Assembly: GCF_009900765.1 (NCBI RefSeq)
Contig: NZ_JAAABL010000017.1
Coordinates: forward strand, 1 to 64,000
Source: Rhodovarius lipocyclicus
GTDB lineage: Bacteria; Pseudomonadota; Alphaproteobacteria; Acetobacterales; Acetobacteraceae
Length of the DNA stretch: 64,000 nt
Direction of reading: 5' to 3'
Shown here: piece by piece, positions 42,422 to 49,846 of the stretch
How positions within the stretch are numbered: position 1 is the first letter of the stretch
Layout of the letters: the number at the start of each line of letters is the position of its first letter
The notes under the pieces: model-generated
The model's database searches: none
Seen by the model: the letters and a program-made list of their open reading frames with translations, nothing else
Told to the model about the DNA's origin: nothing
Made by a program: the position numbers and the translations under genes

Positions 42422-43003
42422 TCACCCCCTGAATTCCGGCATGCTGGCATGCCCTTCCGCCGTCACCCCTTGCCCGCCCAGCACCACCCGCGCGCAGGCC
42501 AGGATGATCCTTGCATCCCGCCCCAGCGTCACCTTGCGGGCGTAATCCGCATCCAGCCGCAGGCGCAGGGCCCAGGGCACGGCGTTGCGCCCGGCGGCCT
42601 GGGCCAGGCCGCACAGGCCGGGGCGCACCGCCAGCCGCCGGCGTTGCCGGGCGGAGTAGCGCGGCACATAGGCCAAGGGCAGCGGGCGGGGGCCGACCAG
42701 GCTCATCTCTCCGCGCAGCACGTTCAGCAGTTGCGGCAACTCGTCCAGCGCGCTGGCGCGCAGGGCGCGGCCGAAGCGGGTCAGGCGGGCGGCGTCCTCG
42801 CCGGGGCCCGCCAGCATGCTGCGCAGCTTCAGCACGGCGAAGGGGCGGCCATGCAGCCCCGCGCGCTGCTGCCGGAACAGGATGGGCCGGCCGAGGCACA
42901 GCCACACCCCCAGCGCGGCCAGCCCCAGCAGGGGGACGGCCAGGGCCAGCAGGGCCAGGGCGCCGGCGATGTCCAGCGCGCGCTTGCCCCAGGCCTCATA
43001 CAT
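42422..43003 (-). CDS. Bacterial sugar transferase (undecaprenyl-phosphate glycosyl-1-phosphate transferase)
   Basis: The 193-aa protein is the catalytic core of a polyprenyl-phosphate glycosyl-1-phosphate transferase without the large N-terminal membrane domain of WbaP. It begins with KRALDIAGALALLALAVPLLGLAALGVWLCLGRPILFRQQRAGLHG (re-entrant helix and the Arg/Gln-rich loop), then FAVLKLRSML, LRASALDELPQLLNVLRGEMSLVGPRPLP (catalytic Asp-Glu and Gly-Pro-Arg-Pro) and VRPGLCGLAQAAGR. It starts glycan assembly on the lipid carrier. Its start overlaps the end of the ligase-like gene by 8 bp. The last 40 residues after VTLGRDARIIL are family-typical but slightly shortened. Confidence 0.9.
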   Translation of the reverse strand: MYEAWGKRALDIAGALALLALAVPLLGLAALGVWLCLGRPILFRQQRAGLHGRPFAVLKLRSMLAGPGEDAARLTRFGRALRASALDELPQLLNVLRGEMSLVGPRPLPLAYVPRYSARQRRRLAVRPGLCGLAQAAGRNAVPWALRLRLDADYARKVTLGRDARIILACARVVLGGQGVTAEGHASMPEFRG

Positions 43004-44204
43004 CCAGCCGCTCCACCGCGACGGAGAGTGCCAGGCCCAGCGCGAACCAGGCCATGCGGTTGGTCAGGTCGGTGGAGACCATGACGGTGATGGCCATGGG
43101 CAGCACCAGGGCCAGGATGCGGGCGGCGCGCCCGGCCTCCAGCCGCCAGGCGCCCGCGAGCAGCAGCGCCAGCCCGCCGCCGAAGGCACCGAGCCACAGG
43201 AGTAGGCCGGGAAAGCCGCCCTCGGCCACGGCCTCCAGCGCGTGGTTGTGCGGGTACATGCCGGGGTTCACGCCGAAACCCGCCGCCTGCGGAAAGCCGC
43301 CGGGGCCGAGGCCGAAAGGCTCCGCCAGCCGCCAGGCGGCGGACCACAGCTGCAGCCGGGCCTCGGGCGCGGAGCCGGGGTCGCCCATCAGCCGGTCGAG
43401 CGTGCGCAGGCGCTCCGCGCGTTCGGGGTCGAGCGCCACCACGGCCAGGGCGGCGGCCCCCGCCAGCCCCACCAGCGCCAGCCAGCCCAGCGCGGCGGCG
43501 GGCCGGCGGGCGACCCACAGGCGAAAGGCCGGCACCAGCGCCACGCCCGCGCCCAGCACCAGCAGCGCGGCGCGCCCGCCCGGCAGGAACACGCCGCCCA
43601 TCAGCGGCAGGGACAGCGCCAGCCAGAACAGCCGCGCCCGGGTGCCGCGGGCCTCCACACAGCGCAGCACGGCCAGGATGGCGCCGCTGGCCATGGCCAG
43701 CCCCGCCAGCTGGTACTGCACGCGCACGCGCTGCAGGTCCTCCGGGCCCCGCCCGCCCAGCTGCACGCTGTCGGTCGCCAGCCCCCAGGCCAGGGCGGCC
43801 GCCACCAGCAGCCCGATGCCGATCACGGCCGCCACCAGCAGGCGGCGGGCGGTGGGGTCGGCGCCCACCAGCAGCCCGGCCAGCAGCATCAGCGGGCCCA
43901 TCAGCACCAGGGGGGCCAGCTTCTCGATCGCGGCTTGGCCATTGGGGGCCCAGGCGCCGGCCACCACCCACCACAGCCACAGCCCGGCCGCGGCCAGCGC
44001 CGGCAGGGCGATACCCCGCCCCAGCCGCCAGCCGCCACCGGCCAGCATCAGCGCCAGCAGCGGCAGCAGCGCGGCCAGCGCCAGCAGAGTGATATCCAGC
44101 GGCGCGCGGGCCAGCAGGGGGGATGTCTTCAGCGCGCCCGCGTAATGCAGGGTGGCGGCCGCCATCCCGGCCAGCCCCGCGAAGGCGGGGGCGGCCCTGA
44201 TCAT
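42996..44204 (-). CDS. O-antigen ligase/polymerase-like membrane protein
   Basis: The 402-aa protein has about 11 membrane segments and in its second half the Wzy_C/WaaL-like feature: a large periplasmic loop with RTLDRLMGDPGSAPEARLQLWSAAWRLAEPFGLGPGGFPQAAGFGVNPGMYPHNHALEAVAEGGFPGLLLW. The conserved PHNHALE (His in H-x-x-x-E/L) and GLGPGGF are typical of O-antigen ligases and polymerases. It likely polymerises or transfers the exported glycan. ATG 44204 overlaps the stop of the Wzz-like gene (ATGA), and its end overlaps the sugar transferase gene. Confidence 0.85.
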   Translation of the reverse strand: MIRAAPAFAGLAGMAAATLHYAGALKTSPLLARAPLDITLLALAALLPLLALMLAGGGWRLGRGIALPALAAAGLWLWWVVAGAWAPNGQAAIEKLAPLVLMGPLMLLAGLLVGADPTARRLLVAAVIGIGLLVAAALAWGLATDSVQLGGRGPEDLQRVRVQYQLAGLAMASGAILAVLRCVEARGTRARLFWLALSLPLMGGVFLPGGRAALLVLGAGVALVPAFRLWVARRPAAALGWLALVGLAGAAALAVVALDPERAERLRTLDRLMGDPGSAPEARLQLWSAAWRLAEPFGLGPGGFPQAAGFGVNPGMYPHNHALEAVAEGGFPGLLLWLGAFGGGLALLLAGAWRLEAGRAARILALVLPMAITVMVSTDLTNRMAWFALGLALSVAVERLDV

Positions 44205-45097
44205 GCATCCACCCCGTGGCGGGCGCGCGCGGCCTGGCGGCGGGGCAGGGCGGGCAGCCAGGGCGGCGGCGCGGGGCCCCGCAGCAGCGCCACGCACAGC
44301 GCCAGCACCAGCACGAAGCCCGGCACCGCCACCCCCAGCAGCGCCAGCAGCAGCGGCCGGTTGGGCACGCTGGGCCGGATCTCCACCATGGGGGCGGAGA
44401 CGAGCCGCGCCGCCACCACCGCGTCGGCCGCCACCACCAGCGCGGCGCGCTGCTGCTGCGCCAGCAGGTCGAACAGGGCGCCGCGCTGGTACAGGTCGCG
44501 CTCCTGCGCGATGCGGGCGTTCAGGGCCTGGATGCGGCCCTGGGCCAGCAGCAGCAGGTCGTCGCGCACCTTGGCCTCGGCGAAGCCATGCAGGCGGCGC
44601 AGCATGTCCAGCGCCAGCGCCCGGTCGCGCCAGGGCAGGGTGATGGACCAGGTCATCGCCGCGCCATCCTGGTCGGTGGCCAGCGAGCGGTCGAGGAAGC
44701 CGCGCAGATCGTCCAGATCGGCCTCGATGCGCAAATCCAGCGCGCGGCGCAACGCGCCCATCGCGCCCTCGGCCCGGCGTTCGGTCATCTGCGCCAGGAT
44801 GGGGGTGTCGCGGGCCAGCATCTCCGCCGCCTCGGCCGAGCCCAGCGCCGAGAGATACACCGCGAAATTGCCCCCCGGCCGGCTGTCCAGCAGGCCCGAC
44901 TGCATCAAGGGCACCGGGGAGAGCAGGGCGGAGGTGGCCATGGAGGTGGTCTCGGCGGGTGCCACATCCATGGCGGCGACATAGCTGCGCGGCCAGGACC
45001 AGATCAGGCTGGCCGCGGCGGCATAGAGCAGGACCACCGCCGCCAGCATGCGCCAGCGCCAGCCCCACACCCTCCGCAGCAATTCCTCCAGCGGCAT
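44201..45097 (-). CDS. Wzz-like polysaccharide chain-length/export protein
   Basis: The 298-aa protein has one membrane segment near the N-terminus (RMLAAVVLLYAAAASLIW, about residues 16-33) and one near the C-terminus (LLLALLGVAVPGFVLVLALCVALL, about 246-269), with a periplasmic domain rich in helices between them, the topology of Wzz/GumC chain-length proteins. The loop RPSVPNRP just before the second segment is the typical PxxPxxP-like motif. No kinase domain follows. It is the first gene of a three-gene polysaccharide operon and is divergent from fdhD over 116 bp. Confidence 0.82.
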   Translation of the reverse strand: MPLEELLRRVWGWRWRMLAAVVLLYAAAASLIWSWPRSYVAAMDVAPAETTSMATSALLSPVPLMQSGLLDSRPGGNFAVYLSALGSAEAAEMLARDTPILAQMTERRAEGAMGALRRALDLRIEADLDDLRGFLDRSLATDQDGAAMTWSITLPWRDRALALDMLRRLHGFAEAKVRDDLLLLAQGRIQALNARIAQERDLYQRGALFDLLAQQQRAALVVAADAVVAARLVSAPMVEIRPSVPNRPLLLALLGVAVPGFVLVLALCVALLRGPAPPPWLPALPRRQAARARHGVDA

Positions 45098-45213
45098 CCT
45101 GCCCCGCGATGAAGCTCTCGCTTACTGATGCGTGCAAAAGGCGCGCCGTGCAACCATTCCGTGCATCGCGGCCACCCCTTGCGCCGGGCCCCGCGCGGGG
45201 GCACCTGCGAGGG

Positions 45214-46098
45214 ATGGCCCCCTTGCTCGTCCAGCCCGACCCCTCCGACCCGCGCCTGACGCGGCGCGTCACCGGCATCGACCAGACCGGCGCGCCGGTC
45301 GAGACCGCCGTCACGGTCGAGCGCCCGCTGACCCTGTACCTGAACGGGCAGGAGATCGTGACGATGATGACCATCCTGGACCGGCCGGAGGATTTGGCCG
45401 TCGGCTATCTGCTGAACCAGGGCATGCTGAAGGCCCATTCGGTGGTGGAGGGCGTCGATTACGACGAGGACCTGTCCGTCGTCGTCGTCCGCACGCCGGA
45501 GCGCACGAATTTCGAGGAAAAGCTGCGCAAGAAGACCCTGACCAGCGGCTGCGCCCAGGGCACCGCCTTCGGCGACCTGATGGAGGATTTCTCCGAGGTG
45601 CGGCTTCCGGCGGAGGCCGCGTTGCGCACCTCCGACCTCTATCGCCTGCTGCACGCCATCAACACCCTGCCCAGCCTGTATCTGGAGGCAGGCGCCATCC
45701 ATGGCTGCGCGCTGTGCCAGGGCGACCAGCCGCTGGTCTATATGGAGGATGTCGGCCGCCACAACGCGGTGGACAAGATCGCGGGCTGGATGTTCCGCAA
45801 CGGCGTGGGGGGCGGGGACAAGCTGTTCTACACCACCGGCCGGCTGACCAGCGAAATGGTCATCAAGACGGTGCGGATGGGCATTCCCATCCTGGTCTCG
45901 CGCTCGGGCTTCACCGCCTGGGGGGTGGAGCTGGCGCGGGAGGCCAACCTGACCCTGATCGGCCGCTGCAAGGGCAAGCGCTTCACCGCGCTGGCGGGGC
46001 TGGAGCGCATCGTCTTCGACGCCGACCTGGCCTATGTGCCCGAGGAAAGCGCGAAGCACTGGCGCAAGAACAGCCGGGAGGCCGGCGATGAGGGCTGA
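45214..46098 (+). CDS. fdhD: FdhD sulfur carrier for formate dehydrogenase
   Basis: The 294-aa protein matches Fdh[63 protein letters not shown] and [49 protein letters not shown]. FdhD transfers sulfur from IscS to the molybdenum cofactor of formate dehydrogenase. In E. coli the loop reads C-G-x-C-G; here it reads [10 protein letters not shown], so only the first Cys is present. I use ATG 45214; ATG 45109 is an in-frame alternative with no better ribosome binding site. mobA starts within its end (11-bp overlap). The upstream region contains CGTGCA three times and an 8-bp inverted repeat. Confidence 0.93.
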   Translation: MAPLLVQPDPSDPRLTRRVTGIDQTGAPVETAVTVERPLTLYLNGQEIVTMMTILDRPEDLAVGYLLNQGMLKAHSVVEGVDYDEDLSVVVVRTPERTNFEEKLRKKTLTSGCAQGTAFGDLMEDFSEVRLPAEAALRTSDLYRLLHAINTLPSLYLEAGAIHGCALCQGDQPLVYMEDVGRHNAVDKIAGWMFRNGVGGGDKLFYTTGRLTSEMVIKTVRMGIPILVSRSGFTAWGVELAREANLTLIGRCKGKRFTALAGLERIVFDADLAYVPEESAKHWRKNSREAGDEG

Positions 46099-46720
46099 CA
46101 CCGCCGCCGTGGTGCTGGCCGGGGGCCTGGCGCGGCGCATGGGCGGCGGGGACAAGCCGCTGCGCGAAGTGGCCGGCCGCACCATGCTCGACCGCGTGCT
46201 CGGCGCCCTGCGCCCCCAGGCCGCCCCGCTCGCCATCAACGCCAATGGCGACCCCGCGCGCTTCGCCGCCTGGGGCCTGCCGGTTCTGCCCGACCCGATG
46301 GAGGGTTTCCCCGGCCCGCTGGCCGGCATCCTGGCCGCGATGGATTGGGCCGCGGGGCTCGGCCTGCGCTGGGTGGTGACGGCGCCGGGCGACAGCCCTT
46401 TCCTGCCCGCCGACTACATCGCCCGCCTGCACGCGGTGCGACAGGAAGCGGGCGTGCCGCTGGCCTGCGCCGAATCGGGCGGCCACACTCACCCGCCCTG
46501 CGCCCTGTGGGAGACCGGCCTGCGCGACGCCCTGCGCGATGCCCTGGCCGGGGGCGAGCGCAAGATCGACCGCTGGACCGCGCGGCACGGCGTGGCCCAT
46601 GCGCAATGGCCCAGCCTGCCGCTTGATCCCTTCTTCAACGCCAACACATGGGAAGAACTGGCGGAGGCCGAGGCACTTCTGCATAAGGCCACAGCCAGTC
46701 CTTCGAGGAGCCAGCCATGA
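46088..46720 (+). CDS. mobA: Molybdenum cofactor guanylyltransferase MobA
   Basis: The 210-aa protein attaches GMP to molybdopterin, giving the bis-MGD cofactor used by formate dehydrogenases. Motifs: [32 protein letters not shown] (P-loop-like nucleotide binding with Gly-rich stretch and Lys), [42 protein letters not shown] and the C-terminal [14 protein letters not shown]. It overlaps fdhD and its stop overlaps the start of the small membrane protein gene. The grouping fits maturation of a molybdoenzyme, although no formate dehydrogenase gene is in the window. Confidence 0.92.
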   Translation: MRADTAAVVLAGGLARRMGGGDKPLREVAGRTMLDRVLGALRPQAAPLAINANGDPARFAAWGLPVLPDPMEGFPGPLAGILAAMDWAAGLGLRWVVTAPGDSPFLPADYIARLHAVRQEAGVPLACAESGGHTHPPCALWETGLRDALRDALAGGERKIDRWTARHGVAHAQWPSLPLDPFFNANTWEELAEAEALLHKATASPSRSQP

Positions 46721-46839
46721 AAGCCATCCTGTTCGGCATCGCCGCCGCCATCATCATCGCCGCCGGTGCGGCCTATGTGCTGGATACCAAGGTGCAGCGG
46801 ACCGCCGAGAGCTTCCACACCCAGGGCGTGCGGCTGTAG
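46717..46839 (+). CDS. Small single-pass membrane protein downstream of mobA
   Basis: The 40-aa product starts [20 protein letters not shown], one membrane segment, followed by a hydrophilic tail [26 protein letters not shown] lies 7 nt before the ATG, which overlaps the mobA stop (ATGA), so it is very likely translated. Too short for most gene finders. Orientation with a short N-terminus inside suggests a periplasmic tail. It may assist the assembly of a membrane-bound molybdoenzyme such as formate dehydrogenase; that is inference from position only. Confidence 0.65.
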   Translation: MKAILFGIAAAIIIAAGAAYVLDTKVQRTAESFHTQGVRL

Positions 46840-46849
46840 GGCTGTCTCA

Positions 46850-47095
46850 GGGGCTTCGCCCCCGCACCCCGACCAGGGGCGCCGCCCCTGGACCCCGCCA
46901 GGACCGTGCTCGGTCCTGGACCTAGATCAGTTGGGCGCTGATCCTGGGAAGGTGTTTTCCATTGAATTTTATAATGAAAATGGCACCATACTTGCCGAGG
47001 TAAGGCGCCAGTTCCTGGGTTCCAAGGGCCTTTCGGCCTTTGGCGGGTGTCCAGAGGGCAGAGCCCTCTGGTGGGGGTTCGGGGGCAAAGCCCCT
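46850..47095. repeat. Modular hairpin element with AT-rich core, copy 2 (core forward)
   Basis: Order: hairpin GGGGC-TTC-GCCCC (46850-46862), CCAGGGGC/GCCCCTGG (46873-46891), CCAGGACCG/CGGTCCTGG (46898-46919), AT-rich core (about 46925-46990, containing CCATTGAATTTTATAATG), hairpin CCAAGGGCC/GGCCTTTGG, spacer GCGGGTGTC, CCAGAGGGC/GCCCTCTGG (47051-47071), and GGGGGCAAAGCCCC (47081-47094). An open frame crosses it on the plus strand but is shared only by shifts with the other copy, so I do not call it coding. Confidence 0.8.
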
Positions 47096-47114
47096 GAGCT
47101 TCCCGCCGCCATCC

Positions 47115-48044
47115 CTACAACCCCAGCCGCACCCGCCCCTTCCCGCGTGAGACGCAGGTGATGATCTGCCCGGCGCGCTCGCCGGGCTTCAGGCACATGT
47201 CCCGGTGCTCCGCCTCGCCGCCTTCCAGCGGCACGGCACAGGCCCCACACACCCCGCCTTCGCAGGCCGAATCGACCCGTTGGCCCGCCGCGCGCAGGGC
47301 GGCCAGCAGGGTCACGCCCGCCGGCACCGCGATCACCGCGCCGGTCGAGGCGATTTCGGCCTCGAAGGCCGCGCCCTCCCCGGCGGCGCCGGGGGGCAGG
47401 CCGGAAAAATGTTCCAGATGCGCCTGGCCCGCCGGCCAATGGGCGGTGGCGGCGGAAAACGCCTCCAGCAGCCGCGCGGGGCCGCAGGCATAGGCATGGG
47501 TGCCGGGTGCCGGGGCGGCCAGCAGGGCGGGCAGGTCCAGGCGGCGGCCCTCGCTGGCGAACCAGGTCACCAGGCGCGGGCCCAGCAGGGCGCGCAGCTC
47601 CGGCAGGAAGGCCGCGTCCTCCGGCGCGCGGGCGCAGTAGTGCAGCTCGGCCCCGGGGGCCTCCGCCAGCATGGACAGGAAGGGGGTGATGCCGATGCCG
47701 CCCGCGATGAGGATGTGCCGCGTGGCGCCCTCGGCCAGGACGAAATTCTGCTGCGGGAAGCTGGCGGCGATGGGGCTGCCCACCACCGCTTCCTCATGCA
47801 GCCACCGGCTGCCGCCGCGGCCCTCCGGCTCCCGCAGCACCGCCACCTCCCAGCTTTCGGGGCGGGTGGGGTCGGAGGTGATGGAGTAGGGCCGCCGCAG
47901 CCCGGGGCGCAGTTGCAGGATGGTGTGCGCGCCGCCGCGAAAGGGCGGAAAGGCCGGGCGCTTGCGCGGCTTGATGGTGAACAGCCGGATGCGCGGCGTC
48001 AGGTCCCGGATGGCCGTGACCTCCGCTGGCATCAGGATCTTCAT
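47115..48044 (-). CDS. Flavin/2Fe-2S oxidoreductase of the phthalate dioxygenase reductase (VanB) type
   Basis: The 309-aa protein has an N-terminal flavin-binding barrel (LRRPYSITSDPTRPESWEVAVLREPEGRGGSRWLH; the RxYS motif for FMN), an NAD domain (ILIAGGIGITPFLSML, YCARAPEDAAF, AYACGPARLLEA), and a C-terminal plant-type 2Fe-2S ferredoxin with Cys in SACEGGVCGACAVPLEGG and ITCVSRGKG. It passes electrons from NADH to a partner protein. The MOSC gene starts within its start codon region (ATGA at 48041), so the pair is co-translated. Vanillate demethylase reductase is the family model, but no oxygenase gene lies adjacent; the MOSC protein is the natural partner. Confidence 0.88.
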   Translation of the reverse strand: MKILMPAEVTAIRDLTPRIRLFTIKPRKRPAFPPFRGGAHTILQLRPGLRRPYSITSDPTRPESWEVAVLREPEGRGGSRWLHEEAVVGSPIAASFPQQNFVLAEGATRHILIAGGIGITPFLSMLAEAPGAELHYCARAPEDAAFLPELRALLGPRLVTWFASEGRRLDLPALLAAPAPGTHAYACGPARLLEAFSAATAHWPAGQAHLEHFSGLPPGAAGEGAAFEAEIASTGAVIAVPAGVTLLAALRAAGQRVDSACEGGVCGACAVPLEGGEAEHRDMCLKPGERAGQIITCVSRGKGRVRLGL

Positions 48045-48508
48045 GCGGGGCGGATCGTGTCGCCGGGGCGGATCACGCCGCCCTCGATGATGCGGCAGTT
48101 CAGGCCCGAGCGGTTGAGCAGCGGGTTGAACAGCGGCCGGCCCAGCAGATCATCGAAATACTTGCAGGGCTTGTTCAGGCGGCCGCCGAACAGCAGCACC
48201 TCCCCCACGCGGAAATGCCGGCCCACCAGATGGTTCAGCGGCACGCCGCGCGTGGTCAGGTTGCGGCGGCTTTCCTGCGGCGTCAGCGGCAGGCCGTGGT
48301 CGCGCTCCAGCGCCTCCATGGTCTCGATTTCCATCAGCGTGCACTGGCGGTCCTCATGCGGCATGTGGCTGTAGGTGCCCTGGGCGGTGGCGTAGCGGTC
48401 GCCCTCGATGCCCACGCCTGGGATCATGCGCCCCTCGGCCAGTTCCTCCATTTCCATCGAGGCGGCCTCGGCGATGAAGATGTGCAGGAGTTCGCCTTGC
48501 CAGGTCAT
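48041..48508 (-). CDS. MOSC domain protein
   Basis: The 155-aa protein is a single MOSC (molybdenum cofactor sulfurase C-terminal) domain: GVGIEGDRYATAQGTYS, MEIETMEALERDHGLPLTPQESRRNLTTRGVPLNHLVGRHFRVGEVLLFGGRLNKPCKYFDDLLG and final IRPGDTIRP. The RRNL motif and the conserved Cys of NKPC, the molybdenum ligand in mARC and YcbX/YiiM proteins, are in place. MOSC proteins of this type reduce N-hydroxylated bases and amines when supplied with electrons. It is translated with a 2Fe-2S flavin reductase, which supports a two-protein reductase. fdhD and mobA lie nearby. Start ATG 48508 with GAGAGG upstream. Confidence 0.85.
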   Translation of the reverse strand: MTWQGELLHIFIAEAASMEMEELAEGRMIPGVGIEGDRYATAQGTYSHMPHEDRQCTLMEIETMEALERDHGLPLTPQESRRNLTTRGVPLNHLVGRHFRVGEVLLFGGRLNKPCKYFDDLLGRPLFNPLLNRSGLNCRIIEGGVIRPGDTIRPA

Positions 48509-48570
48509 GGAGCCTCTCGGGATGCGTGTTTCCTGATAGGAAACACGCGGCGCGGGGGCCGTCAACCGCT

Positions 48571-49839
48571 TCAGCCCATCAGCCCGTGCAGATACCAGCG
48601 CGGGTCCGGGTCGTCGGGCTTGCCGGTGCGGCACACCCACCAGCGCGGGCCGTCGGCCAGCTGCACGGCGTAATAGTCGCGGGAACGGGCGCGTGCGTTG
48701 CGCCACCATTCGGGTTCCAGCCGCTCCGGGCCCCAGGCGTGCAGCACCTGGTGGGTGCGGCCTTCCAGCTCCAGCCGCAGCGGCGCGCCGGCGGGGGTGG
48801 CGGTGGCGTGCAACACCTTCGGGCGGCGCAGCAGCCGCACCGGGCGGGGCACGGGCGTGATCCATTCCGGCGCCACCTGGGCATGCGCGTCCAGCCGCTG
48901 CGTGCTGCGTTCGGGCCAATAGCTGGGCAAGGGCTGCAGCCGCCACAGCTCCACCCGCTGGGCCAGCCGGTCCAGCAGCCGGCCCAGCACCTCGGGCGGG
49001 GTGCTGGCATCCAGCCCCGGCTGGCTGGCGCGCAGCGGGTCCACATGGTCGGTCGAGAGCGCGAAGCGTTCGAAGCCCAGCTCCGGCCGCAGCTTGCCCA
49101 GCGGCTCCCGGAACAGCATCGCCCATTTCTCCGCCTGGCAGGAGGCGAGGCCGCTGCCCGCCGTCACCTCCTGCCAGCTGCCATCCATCCGCCAGCCGGC
49201 CAGCGCCATGCGGCGGGCGCCCAGCCCCGCCTCATGCAGATGCGCGCACAGCCGGGTCAGCAGGCGTTCCAGCGCCATGTCCAGCGCGGGGCGGGTGATG
49301 AGGGGGGCGGTGTAGTCTTCCGTCACCGACTGGATGGGCGGTTCGCGCACCGGGGCGATGGGGGCGGGTGCCTCGCCCGCCACCTGGTCCAGGATCTTCA
49401 GCAGCCCGTCCCGCATGCGATAGGTGACGACGGCGCGGTGCTGGTCCCGGATATCCTGCAACCGCCGCAGCCCGGCGCGGTGCAGGGTCACGATGTCCCG
49501 CTTCGGCAAAGGCAGGGTGCGCGGGTGCAGGGTGGGCCAGGCGTGGGCCTGTTCCGCCGGGCTCAGCACCCGGTCGCGCCAGCCGCCGCGCAGCAGGGCC
49601 AGCAGCGCGGGCCAGGCGCCGCCCAGCAGGGCCGGCACGTCCTGCCCCGCGCGGGCGAAGCCTTGCCGCACCTGGTCCAGGAAGCCTTCCTCCCCGCCTG
49701 ACAGATGCGTCAGGCCCGAGACCTCCATGGCCAGCGCGTCCTCCGCCACCACGCCGACGAGGGGGGAGAAGCGGCGGGACCATTCCGCCCAGCGGGCGGC
49801 ATCGGGGATCAGCAGGACCAGATGGCGGGCGGCGCCCAT
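48571..49839 (-). CDS. imuB: ImuB, inactive Y-family polymerase homologue
   Basis: The 422-aa protein is related to DinB-type polymerases but lacks the acidic catalytic motifs, as known for ImuB, which is an adapter linking ImuA and DnaE2 to the sliding clamp in SOS mutagenesis. Recognisable parts: GLTHLSGGEEGFLDQVRQGFARAG, PKRDIVTLHRAGLRRLQDIRDQ (helix-hairpin-helix region), EDYTAPLITRPALDMALERLLTRLCAHLHEAGLGARRMAL (little finger-like domain) and a conserved C-terminal SRDYYAVQLADGPRWWVCR. It is shorter at the N-terminus than many homologues, which are about 500 aa. It follows imuA by 7 bp. No dnaE2 follows. Confidence 0.88.
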   Translation of the reverse strand: MGAARHLVLLIPDAARWAEWSRRFSPLVGVVAEDALAMEVSGLTHLSGGEEGFLDQVRQGFARAGQDVPALLGGAWPALLALLRGGWRDRVLSPAEQAHAWPTLHPRTLPLPKRDIVTLHRAGLRRLQDIRDQHRAVVTYRMRDGLLKILDQVAGEAPAPIAPVREPPIQSVTEDYTAPLITRPALDMALERLLTRLCAHLHEAGLGARRMALAGWRMDGSWQEVTAGSGLASCQAEKWAMLFREPLGKLRPELGFERFALSTDHVDPLRASQPGLDASTPPEVLGRLLDRLAQRVELWRLQPLPSYWPERSTQRLDAHAQVAPEWITPVPRPVRLLRRPKVLHATATPAGAPLRLELEGRTHQVLHAWGPERLEPEWWRNARARSRDYYAVQLADGPRWWVCRTGKPDDPDPRWYLHGLMG

Positions 49840-49846
49840 GGCGGCC

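Noticed and set aside
46766-47161. Plus-strand frame through the second modular hairpin element (contains FSIEFYNENGT)
   Set aside because: The related peptide in the first copy lies on the opposite strand in a different context, and the conservation is in DNA hairpins and core rather than in codons. No start site or ribosome binding site.
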